Source of the DNA: Closterium sp. NIES-65
Lineage: Eukaryota > Streptophyta > Zygnematophyceae > Desmidiales > Closteriaceae
DNA length: 64,000 nt
NCBI GenBank assembly: GCA_948144175.1
Contig: CANXME010001453.1
Span: 4,059,022-4,123,021, forward strand
Reading direction: 5' to 3'
Every line of letters starts with the position of its first letter. The first letter of the stretch is position 1. Below the pieces are notes generated by a model that searched no databases, was not told where the DNA came from, and saw only the letters and a list, made by a program, of their open reading frames with translations. Of this stretch, positions 45,101 through 55,200 are shown piece after piece. A program made the position numbers and the translations under genes.

Positions 45101-45840
45101 GTCACCACATAAGACATGTGTGTGATGCCCAGAGAATGACTTTACATGTGCTATGAGCAACCTTAGTTGACCCAAAAGTGTTAAAATGTAACAAATTTGA
45201 CAAAATAACAAACTCATGCCCGCTGGTAGAGGACATCAAGGAGATGCTGGAAATCCATATTTGTGTGCAAATGACCAACAAATTATGGAGTTATGAGCCA
45301 AACCATATAGAATTTTGACTTGGCCATTTTGACATTCTGCTTGTCAGAATTACACCATAGTGTCAACAACAAAGTTTATATACAAATACTGTAGAACAGT
45401 GGTTGCGACGTCGCTTTCGTGCGACCGTCCATAATCCAAACCGGTAGTGTAACCACTCTTGCGCCCATTTCGTTGCGCCATCAGGTGGTTTGGATTTTGT
45501 AAGGAAAACGCATGGAGCGCGCGTGCGGTAGTTGGCATCACCCCCCCGCTTGCATCGCATCTCCGCCGTTGACTACAGCGACTGGGCTGGCGAAGACATT
45601 TCAGGAAGGTGTCAGAGTCTGCTGGGCCTGTTCCGATATTGCGAATAACTAAGGTACATACTGTAAATCCAAACTGTTGTATCTCAATATAGCACAACCG
45701 TTTTTTTTACCAAGCATGCACAAGCTATAACATGAACAAACATGACATTCAGATGAAATAACATCTCATAATGATTTGCATATCCATATCCATGCACAAA
45801 GCTTCAAGGCCTACCAAAATACCATATTGTATGTCTACAG
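45101..45840. other. Intergenic DNA with a diverged duplication
   Basis: 45101-45350 is AT-rich with no gene seen. About 45500-45900 is a diverged copy of about 48215-48545 (shared gttgactasagcgac, ccaagcatgca, and an agtgga-rttgag core), so it belongs to the local duplication cluster. Confidence 0.5.
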
Positions 45841-46420
45841 TGGAGATTGATCGTTGCCTATCAAGACGTGGCTAGGCAGCAAGAACATATCGAAGGTCAA
45901 TCTTCGAATGACATCCTGCAGTTCCAGAAGGCGTGTGCGTGCGCCTGTGGGCTCACTATATGCAAAACTCTGCCAGCAGTTGTTGTGACATGGTGGCTTG
46001 CACGGTAGCAGTGGCTGTTGTGCTGGTGCTTGGCAGCGAGGGAAGTGCGGCAGCAAGCAGGAGCGATCGTTGCCCGCATGGGCGGGATGGGGTGCCCTCC
46101 TGAGTGCGTTGGCGCAAGTCTATTGCTGCTCAGAGGCTGTTGGCACCAGCATTGTCTTGGTGATGCTGACGTCTGCAATCCACGTAGTGCGCTCTACACC
46201 AGTGAGGTCCAACCGTGCTGGTTGGGGCATATGTGTGACCATCAGCATGGGACTCTCCTGCTGGTGGGCCAAAGCGCAGAATGCAGTGCCTGCTGCACTG
46301 GGTGCATGCACGTGCACGGAGTGCAGGTCAGGTGGTACGACAGCTCGCCCACCACCCAGTGCTTCTGTTAGTGGCTAAGGGTCCTGCCAAACCGATACTC
46401 CTGCTGCACCTCCAGCGTAA
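45841..46420 (-). pseudogene. Decayed exon copies related to the neighbouring membrane-protein gene
   Basis: About 46400-46264 on the - strand is a copy of the last exon end: EYRFGRTLS, a stop, then KHWVVGELSYHL, against DYRFGTTLSDAEKYWVVGEL in the intact gene. About 46265-46100 resembles the fragment at 49385-49200 (both end ...LVPTAS). No complete gene is present. Confidence 0.6.
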
Positions 46421-46435
46421 ACTGCCATCCGTTTG

Positions 46436-47958
46436 TCAAACAGCCTGCTGTGCCGGGTGGATGCGCATTTCCTGCAGGTGGTGCGACAGCTCTCCCACCA
46501 CCCAGTACTTCTCAGCATCACTCAGGGTCGTGCCAAACCTGTAATCCTGCTGCTGCTCCACAAACACACACACCAGATTTGGCGGCTTGGCCACTGGTTG
46601 ATACCCTGCCCCGTGCATTGGCGCGGACGGCAGCGTCGGTGGCGAATCCAAGAGTTGCACCTCGATGGCTTGTAACTGTGATGTGTTGCCGCACTGCTCA
46701 ATGACCCTGTTTGGCCACCTGCTGGTGATGCTGAAGCGATCCGGCGACAGCAGAATGGTTTCGGATCGAAGAGCTGGTCTGATGCTGAGACGGGTGCGCC
46801 GTGAGCAGCACGGGAATGGATGGTGGGAGGCCGATGGAGGGGGAGAGTAGGTGTGGATGTGGAAATCTGGAAGCTGAAGCTAGGAAAATCTGGACGACGG
46901 ATTGTGTGTTGAAGGGCTTGCATGCTAAGTGGGTATACAAGATGCAGCATCATATTGCCGATTTGACATGCTACGCGTACCGCGTTGCTAGAGGCGGCCT
47001 CAAAGGGAGTGGGAGTTGGAGGTACCCACCAGATGAAAATGCCGAGTGCGATGGGCAAGGAGATCGCGACGTTCACTGCTACCACGAACTGTGAGGGAGG
47101 GTGGGGAGGGATGAGAGGGAGGGCGGGGAAGCGAGCAGGGAGTGGCCAGACAGGAGGAGATTGGAGGCAGGAATAGGTGGGAAAGGGAGGAGCTCGGCTG
47201 AAAATAAATGCGAGGGGAGGGGCTTGCATGGGAAAGGAGCAACTGAGCAAATATTGTTAGTACAACGGAAATGACCAGAGATACTTACTGAGTGAGAAAA
47301 TCTGCTTCTTTGGAAAGAGCCTGAGAAGATTGGTTCACTGACAAGGAGTGAGAGCAATGGCTCACTAGAAGGAGGGCGGTGAGCACGACGATGCACCGAG
47401 CTGACGCGGGTATTCGCACCTCCAGCGCCCCGCCCTCCACCCGTGATATCACCTGCGCGCCGCGGAACCACGTAGGGGGGAGTCCAGTGCAATGCCATGT
47501 CAGAATTCAAGTACCGTGCCCGTCATACGTCAAGCCGCGCCACGTCAGTCGTCAGCTGGGACCAAGACTGCGGTATGGCGCGTTGATCATAACAAGGAGG
47601 CTTTCTTGAGCATAGTTTTCTTCAGAAAGGAGTACAGGAAAAACGGGAAAGGCAGCGAAGAGAGAGAAATGCCGATAATACCTAGCGAGTGCCGCATCCT
47701 AAAGCCGCGGTAGTAGAGCCACAAAGGGTCCCACACAAAGATCGATATCACGACATTGCTAAAAGCGCATACCACGCGACTTTGATCGGGTTTGGCGCAA
47801 CGAGCAGGCGACGGCGACGGTTCGGAAATGCCCTTCCCGGCAGGTGGAGCATCAGCGGCGCTTATCGGAGGCGCACGCTCCGATTCGGCTCGCTCAAGCG
47901 CTGTACCCGCCGCCTCTTGCGGCTTTTCTTGCGCCGTGCTCCCCGGGTTAGCTGTCAT
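46436..47958 (-). CDS. Small membrane protein, paralog 1 (four exons, 226 aa)
   Basis: Exons 47958-47773, 47452-47366, 47088-47030 and 46784-46436 join in frame (681 bp including stop) with GT..AG borders and the same exon phases as paralog 2. The N-terminal 60 residues are polar, Ala/Pro-rich and end SRV. Exon 2 encodes EGGALEVRIPAS and a hydrophobic helix (IVVLTALLL). Exon 3 encodes a second helix (FVVAVNVAISLPIALGIF). Exon 4 is a beta-rich domain (RSETILLSPDRFSI) ending in a conserved helix (LSDAEKYWVVGEL). A membrane-anchored protein with a PH-like C-terminal domain is my reading; the family is not identified. Confidence 0.72.
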
Positions 47959-48836
47959 TGCGGTTCTAATTTTCGTCCTACTAGCGGCCTGGTCGGCGCG
48001 GTCGCACCGCCTCTAGTGGAGGGGGAACTTCGATGGTGTCGCTTATAGCACGTAATGTTTGCTGTGAAATGGCGGCGGGGTGCGGACAATGGGGATTTGT
48101 GGCGGCGCTAGTGGTATTTGTGCATCTGCGGTGTCAGCATCGTCGGTTGGTGAGCGGGAGAAAGGAAGGAAGGCGGGGGTGGGGCACAGCCGTTTCCGCC
48201 ACTCCCGTGTTCTAGCTGAAAACGCAACAATCACGAGGTAGTTGGCTTGGCGCCACATCATTCCCTCTAACGTTGACTAGAGCGACCTGACTCGCCAAGA
48301 CACTTCCGGAAAGAGGATGGTGCATTGGAATGGAACCGCTGGGCGTATGTTGAGAAAGAATGAAATATAAAAATCTATGGGTACACAAATACCAAGTGTT
48401 GTTTCACAATAAAACACAAACCTGGTCCTTCAACCAACCAAGCATGCAAACACCAAAATACGCACACGAACATTATATCCATAGTGGAATTTGAGTCACT
48501 GCTCCTCAAGATGGGGTTGGGCCACCACAACATCGCCAAGCTACGGTAAGTCTCACGATGATAGTGTGGTAGGGTGGGATGTGTTGGGCTGAGAAAAGCC
48601 CTTAGGATCTTTGCAGGGGTGAACTCTGGGTAAGACTGATGTAATAGCGGAAGCGTTTAATGAAGTACTGTGAACCACCTTGTGTGAGTAGATCTGTACT
48701 GTGGATGCCCGATTGATCCTGGAGAGGGTTACAGGCGCGTTCGCTTGGGGGGTTATGGGCGCACTGACCCGCAACTGAATCAAGCCCTTTTATCCCAATG
48801 GTCTAGTGGTTGGGATTCTGACACCTTGCGCTAGTA
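47959..48836. other. Upstream region of paralog 1 and intergenic DNA
   Basis: No gene seen. About 48215-48545 is the partner of the diverged duplication at 45500-45900. At 48792-48824 the + strand reads tcccaatggtctagtggttg and onward, like the first third of a tRNA-Glu gene (box A present), but no anticodon arm, box B or 3' half follows. Confidence 0.45.
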
Positions 48837-49173
48837 TGTGAGGGCAAAGTAGATTGATTAAAGCAAGGAGATACAAGATTATATAAGAGTACAAGGAATA
48901 CGAAGAGATGCAGTTATAACTACTTTACTGTTGCTGTTGCGGTTCGATACAGTGACGACTCGGGCAACTGCTCTGTAGCGAGTCAGTTGTGTGTCCTTGC
49001 TGTCGCGCTGTATTTGTCAGGTCAAAGGTCGCTGACCTTTGACTTTCGCGTAACCTCCAACAGTTACTTTCAACCTCCGAGGGTTGACTCGCCGGTGCTT
49101 CGATATGCTTCGCTTCGTTCATGCCTTAGTGTTTCGACACGACAGAGGCGCTTAAGATAGATTGTTTCCAACA
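48837..49173 (-). repeat. Possible solo or truncated LTR
   Basis: 337 bp reading TGTTGGAAACAATC...TTTGCCCTCACA on the - strand, with TATA-like tatataatc inside. The TG...CA ends and composition resemble a copia LTR. No second copy, polypurine tract or target duplication is visible, so this is tentative. Confidence 0.35.
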
Positions 49174-49711
49174 GGATGCCCCTAAGTGTGTTGATGCGAG
49201 TCTCTTGCACCTTGCTACCCAGAGGCCGTGGGCACCAGCGTTGTCTTGTACCGATAGATGCTGGGGGCTGCCAAGGTTCTCGTATGGGCTACTCTGGTCG
49301 AGGTCCCACTGTGCGTTGTGAGCAGCGCAAAACTCATCCCATGGAAAGGGACTCCGCTGCTAGTGGGCCGAAGGATGGAGTGTAAGCAGCTGATCTACAG
49401 AGACTATCTTCAAATCAAACCCTGGGAAGCAGAAGTGTTCAAGGAGCGACTTCTATTCAATGTCAGCTCAAAATAGCTTCAGGAGCATGGGATCTAAAAC
49501 AGGTTGTGGGATTTCTATGTGACCGGACCAAATCCTAAGTGTAGTATAATACAGCTATGGTCTACACGGCATGCTGTGCTGAGTGCATGCACACGCATGG
49601 AGTGCAGGTGGTATGACAGCTCGCCCACCACCCAACACTGCTCTGCAACTCTCAAGGTCTGCAGGTTGTGAGATTCCTGCTGTACTGCCAGCTTACATTA
49701 CATGCTATCCA
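49174..49711 (-). pseudogene. Second set of decayed exon copies
   Basis: About 49660-49570 on the - strand resembles the last exon end (QCWVVGELSYHLHSMRV) of the membrane-protein paralogs. About 49385-49200 resembles 46265-46100. It lies directly downstream of paralog 2, as the set at 45841-46420 lies downstream of paralog 1. Confidence 0.55.
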
Positions 49712-51516
49712 TCATACATTCTGCTGTGCCAGGTGCAAGCGCACGCTCTGCAGGTAATACGCCAGTTCACCCACCACCCAGTACTTCTCCGCATCACTCA
49801 GGTTCGCACCGAACCTATGCACTGTGCCCGGCAGCGCAAACACACACACAAGCTCCGGAGGCTCTGCTGGTGTCTCCCGCGCGCGGGCATTGGCGGTGGC
49901 GGCAGCAGCTGCGGCGGGACCACGCCGGGCAGTGGGTGCGCTTCCACTGGCGGCAGCAGGAGCGGCTGCAGTGGGGGGAGTAGGACCCGGGACGGGAATG
50001 CCGGGAGCCGTTGTGGATTGCGGGGGGTGCAGCAGGCGCGGAGCGTTGCGATCGACGACGAGGATGGAGTGGACGAGGTGCGTGCTGCCCTCGCGCTTCT
50101 TGGACACGCCGTAGCGCGTGTGCACGATGGAGAAGGCGTCGGGGCCCAGCGTGACGCTCTCCCTGCGCGTCGCCACGCCCACCCACGAGATGGTGGATCT
50201 GAGAGGGTTGGAACGAATGGGGGGTGCAGCATGTGAGATGGGCGGGAAGCAGATAGAAGAGGCATTGACAGAAGAAGCAATCATGGAATGGAAGGAATGC
50301 AAAGCGAAATGTTGATGCGAGTGGGATCGATTATGAGGGGCGCTGCAGGAGGGATGGGGCGGTGCAATGTAGATGGTGATGGTGATGCGGTAGGGCGCGC
50401 TCACATGGCGATGCGGTAGGGCGCGCTCACATGGCGATGCGGTAGGGCGCGCTCACATGGCGATGCGGTAGGGCGCGCTCACATGGCGATGCGGTAGGGC
50501 GCGCTCACATGGCGATGCGGTAGGGCACGCTCACATGGCGATGCGGTAGGGCGCGCTCACATGGCGATGCGGTAGGGCGCGCTCACATGGCGATGCGGTA
50601 GGGCGCGCTCACATGGCGATGCGGTAGGGCGCGCTCACATGGCGATGCGGTAGGGCGCGCTCACATGGCGATGCGGTAGGGCGCGCTCACATGGCGATGC
50701 GGTAGGGCGCGCTCACATGGCGATGCCGAGGAGGAGCCAGAAGGTGCCGACGAAGAAGAATGACGCCGCCACTGCCAGTATCAACTGCCACGCGCCGTTG
50801 GGAATGGGGGGAGGGGGCGAAGGCCGTAGGGTTTGGGGAGGGGAAAGGTGACGGAGGTTGAGACGCGAAAGGTCACTGAACGAGTGGGAAGGAAACGTCT
50901 CGTTTGGAGGAGTAGGGCATCACCGAAATGCGCTTGCACCGGCACCGAAGGACGCGGGATAAGGGCGGTCCGATGGGTGAGGGTTGAAGGAGGTGCTCAC
51001 GAAAAGAGGCGCGAGGAGGCACATGATCCAGCCGACGGCGCCGCGTTGGAAGAAGCCCGGCGCGGGTATGCGGACGTGCAGCGCGCCCTCCCTCCTCGCC
51101 ATTTCCTGAAATGTGCATTGCCATGGGCACAAGAAGAATCGCAGAATCGCAGCGGATGCGGTGCGGACTCCGCGGTGGGATTCTTCGGCGGGGCGTGGTG
51201 ACGTGTTGAATAAGGGATGACGCATCGCGCTCCACGGTTACATCTACTGATGCTATCTATTGAAATCGAGAAAGCGAAAAAGAGAAGTCGACGGGCGTAC
51301 CACGCGGCTCGATTCGGGCTTGCAGTATCGAGGAGGCCACGAAGTCGCGGGAACTCCTACAGCGGGAATTCCCATTGCGGGGGGAGGCGGAGCCGGGGGG
51401 TGAGAGACAGGCGGAGGCGGATGCGCGGGTTCGGACTTGGCGGTTCCCTCGGACATTGCAGTCGCCGTTGCTTGCGCCTTTTTATCAAGCTGCGCGTCGC
51501 ATGTTGAGTTACCCAT
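49712..51516 (-). CDS. Small membrane protein, paralog 2 (four exons, 291 aa)
   Basis: Exons 51516-51301, 51105-51001, 50784-50717 and 50198-49712 join in frame (876 bp including stop). ATG at 51516. The N-terminus is Ala/Pro-rich and ends SSRV. Exon 2 has EGALHVRIPAPGFF plus a hydrophobic segment (VGWIMCLLAPLF). Exon 3 is a membrane helix (LILAVAASFFFVGTFWLLLG). Exon 4 has STISWVGVATRRESVTLGPD, an Ala/Pro-rich insert of about 60 residues absent from paralog 1, and the terminal LSDAEKYWVVGELAYYL helix. The third intron is a 26-bp minisatellite derived from the exon 3 border. Function unknown; two membrane segments and a PH-like domain are inferred. Confidence 0.74.
50384..50720 (-). repeat. 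26-bp minisatellite built on a 5' splice site
   Basis: About 13 copies of gatgcggtagggcgcgctcacatggc with one variant unit (gggcacgctc near 50525). Each unit in gene orientation reads GCCATGTGAGCGCGCCC, that is the exon 3 end plus its GTGAGC donor. It fills the start of intron 3 of paralog 2. Confidence 0.93.
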
Positions 51517-52291
51517 CGTCGTGGTCGGGCAATGCTGCAGCTAGGTGGCGCTGGTGCGAAAATAGGTTTTCCGATGCGAGCGGTAAAAGTAAGAGGTGTT
51601 TGATTTGAAGTGCTGCAAAGTGATAAAGCAGTAAGTGCTAAGTGAATTGGAAATGATCACTGATGTTCAGAGCAACAGAGATTGCACGGGGATTTGAATG
51701 ACCAGCGCATGTTGGGGTGGGGTGGGGAGCTCTCCTTGGGTCAGCACAGCTGCACATTGTGGAGTGGGTGGAATACCCGACTCTGGTGTTGGTTCGTTTA
51801 GCTACGGTGCAGTTGGTTAATGTGCAGCATATCAGGTGACGCAGAAGATTTCAGTGCGGTGCATTCCAGTCCAGTCGTAAGTTGGGCTTGATTCGCTGTC
51901 ATTGCCAGTCTCTCCACGTGGTGGTTGAGCCTCGATGGCCCAGCGAGGCAAGGTTGCCTTTCGCTGACTTGCTGGCGGTGCCTCGCTGGCATGCAACGAC
52001 CTATTTGACCATAGCGACGCACGAAAAAGATGAACGACAGAAGTTCAACAAGGTGCTCTTCACGCCGTTTCCTAACTGCGTTTACTCACACTAACGATAA
52101 TCTCACGTTCTGCAAAACGCTATATATTATGACACATGTGGAACACGTCCAGGGTCCTTTACCCAGGAAGTGCACTAGAAGTGCCAATCCTCTCAACTCG
52201 TGTTATGCACAGAGTCTTGCTCACATTCCGTTCTAGGAATCCTGCACTAGCCCAAGCTACAGTAAGTAGCTAAAGCACTCACAATAGTATG
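51517..52291. other. Intergenic region, no gene seen
   Basis: Lies between paralog 2 (5' side) and the 3' end of the C2 gene, both - strand. It should hold the promoter of paralog 2. No repeat or RNA gene is recognised. Confidence 0.5.
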
Positions 52292-55200
52292 TTAGAGCAC
52301 CAGCTTGATTGCATCATAGCACTCGATGACACAGCCAGGCATAAGCTCGTGCACCACAACATTAGACTCCACATTCTGCTCCTTCAACGTCACCGCTACA
52401 TGCACCTTGCCGCTCTTCACTCCTTGTAACGGTAACCACAGCGTGTGGCGCTGTCCATCCCGTAACACGTTCAAGTTGACATTCGCCTTGCCTATAGATT
52501 CATCAGAAGAGAAGGTGTCTCGATCTTTCACGACGAGTTGAAGGTACGTGACGTCAGGGTCCCATACGGGTACGGAGACCTTAACTCCTCGTACCATTTA
52601 GGGTTGAGCGTTCGCGAGATATGCTTCGTTTGAAACGTTGCTTCTCCGATCTTGCCGATTGTGTACGGATCCGAATAACCTGTTAAAAAACGATTCATGG
52701 AAGACGTGTTTGTCACGATACTCTCCAAACAATCACATCAAGCCATGTCGGCAGCAGCAGTAGAAGTAGAATAGAAGTAGAAGTAGAGAGTAGAAGTAGA
52801 AAGTAGAAGTAGAAGTAGAAGTAGAAGTAGAAGTAGAAGTAGAAGCTAGAAGTAGAAGTAGAAGTAGAAGTAGAAGTAGAAGTAGAGTAGAAGTAGAAGT
52901 AGAAGTAGAACGTAGAAGTAGAAGTAGAAGTAGAAGTAGAAGTAGAAGAGTAGAAGTAGAAGTAGAAGTAGAAGTAGATAGTAGAAGTAGAAGGTAGAAG
53001 TAGAAGTAGAAGTAGAAGTAGAAGTAGAAGTAGAAGTAGAAGTAGAAGTAGAAAGTAGAAGTAGAAGTAGAAGTAGAGTAGAAGTAGAAGTAGAAGTAGA
53101 AGTAGAAGTAGAAGTAGAAGTCGAAGTAGAAGTAGAAGTAGAAGTAGAAGTAGAAGTAGAAGTAGAAGTAGAAGTAGAAGTAGAAGTAGAAGTAGAAGTA
53201 GAAGTAGAAGTAGAAGTAGAAGTAGAAGTAGAAGTAGAAGTAGAAGTAGAAGTAGAAGTAGAAGTAGAAGTAGAAGTAGAAGTAGAAGTAGAAGTAGAAG
53301 TAGAAGTAGAAGTAGAAGTAGAAGTAGAAGTAGAAGTAGAAGTAGAAGTAGAAGTAGAAGTAGAAGAAGAAGTAGAAGAAGAAGTAGAAGAAGAAGTAGA
53401 AGAAGAAGTAGAAGAAGAAGTAGAAGAAGAAGTAGAAGAAGAAGTAGAAGAAGAAGTAGAAGAAGAAGTAGAAGAAGAAGTAGAAGAAGAAGTAGAAGAA
53501 GAAGTAGAAGAAGAAGTAGAAGAAGAAGTAGAAGAAGAAGTAGAAGAAGAAGTAGAAGAAGAAGTAGAAGAAGAAGTAGAAGAAGAAGTAGAAGAAGAAG
53601 TAGAAGAAGAAGTAGAAGAAGAAGTAGAAGAAGAAGTAGAAGAAGAAGTAGAAGAAGAAGTAGAAGAAGAAGTAGAAGAAGAAGTAGAAGAAGAAGTAGA
53701 AGAAGAAGTAGAAGAAGAAGTAGAAGAAGAAGTAGAAGAAGAAGTAGAAGAAGAAGTAGAAGAAGAAGTAGAAGAAGAAGTAGAAGAAGAAGTAGAAGAA
53801 GAAGTAGAAGAAGAAGTAGAAGAAGAAGTAGAAGAAGAAGTAGAAGAAGAAGTAGAAGAAGAAGTAGAAGAAGAAGTAGAAGAAGAAGTAGAAGAAGAAG
53901 TAGAAGAAGAAGTAGAAGAAGAAGTAGAAGAAGAAGAAGAAGAAAAAATAAAAGCAGAAAACGGAGAAGCAGAATGGCAGGCACAAGCACGAGCACAAGC
54001 TCTAGCCGATCTCTCACCTGTCATGTCAGCAACGACCAGATCCGTCGCTTCAATAATCTCCACATGAGCCACCCACACCTGCGGCACCTCCTTCTCCACT
54101 CCCTGCAGCCCCTGCGCATCAGACTCCCAGCCTCCTTCTGTCCCCCCCCTGCCTCCCCAGCCTCTCCCATTCCCCCCTTTCCTGCCACAGGGGAGTCGCT
54201 GGCAGCCGGGGGACTGGAAGGCCCATAGGAAGAGGAAGAGGCAGCAGGAGCGTCAGCCATGGCTGAGAGCTCCTGCCCCGAAGGAATGCTGGAGCGCAGG
54301 TGCTTTGCCTGCTGGCTTCTTGGACGACCGTGACGACACCCGGGAATGTGATTCTGGTGCAGGTGTTAACTGCCGGCACTGGTGGGGGCAGAGTTAACCC
54401 CCGCTTTCCCATCTCCACCCTCCTCACCTCCTTCCACTGACTCATTCTCTTCATCATCAGTCTCTGCCGGCCCAAGGTGATCCTCTACAGTCACAGCCAC
54501 ATGCACCCTCCCTGTAGCCACGTTCTCCAGCTTCACCCACAGGGCGTGCCTCGCACCATCCCTCAACGACATTATATCGAGGGCAGCGTTCCCTAGCGGG
54601 TCGTGCTGAGTCAGCATATCACGGTCGAAAATGTTCAGCTTCAAGAGGAACGGGCTGCCCGCAGGCGGCCATTCCTTCACGGCAGCGAAAACTTTTCGTT
54701 CCATCGCGGGCAGAGCGTCTTGAAAATGATTTTGGTGGAGAATTTGGAAGAGCCCAGGGAGCCTTTCAGGTAGGGATCAGATGTGCCTGCACGGCACACG
54801 TGTGGGGGCCAGAGAGAAGGGGGAATGGGGAAGGGAAGAGAAAAAAGGGGCAGGGAAGAGGAAAAAGGGGCAGGGAAGAGGAAAAGGGGCAGGGAAGAGG
54901 AAAAAGGGGCAGGGAAGAGGAAAAAGGGGCAGGGAAAGAGGAAAAAGGGGTAGGGAAGAAGGAAAAAGGGGCAGGGAAGAGGAAAAAGGGGCAGGGAAGA
55001 GGAAAAGGGGCAGGGAAGAGGGAAAAAGGGGCAGGGAAGAGGAAAAAGGGACAGGGAAGAGGAGGGGCAGGGAAGAGGGAAAAGGGGCAGGGAAAGAGGA
55101 AAAAGGGGCAGGGAAGAGGAAAAAAGGGGCAGGGAAGAGGAAAAAGGGGCAGGGAAGAGGAAAAAGGGGCAGGGAAGAGGAAAAAGGGGCAGGGAAGAGG

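Noticed and set aside
48792..48836. tRNA-Glu gene
   Set aside because: Only the 5' acceptor and D-arm portion resembles tRNA. No matching anticodon arm, T arm or 3' acceptor strand follows.
52713..54099. Poly-Leu, (FYFYFF) and poly-Ser/Thr proteins of 417-434 codons
   Set aside because: These are frames of the TTCTAC microsatellite; the only true coding DNA here is the short C2C exon at about 54085-54030.
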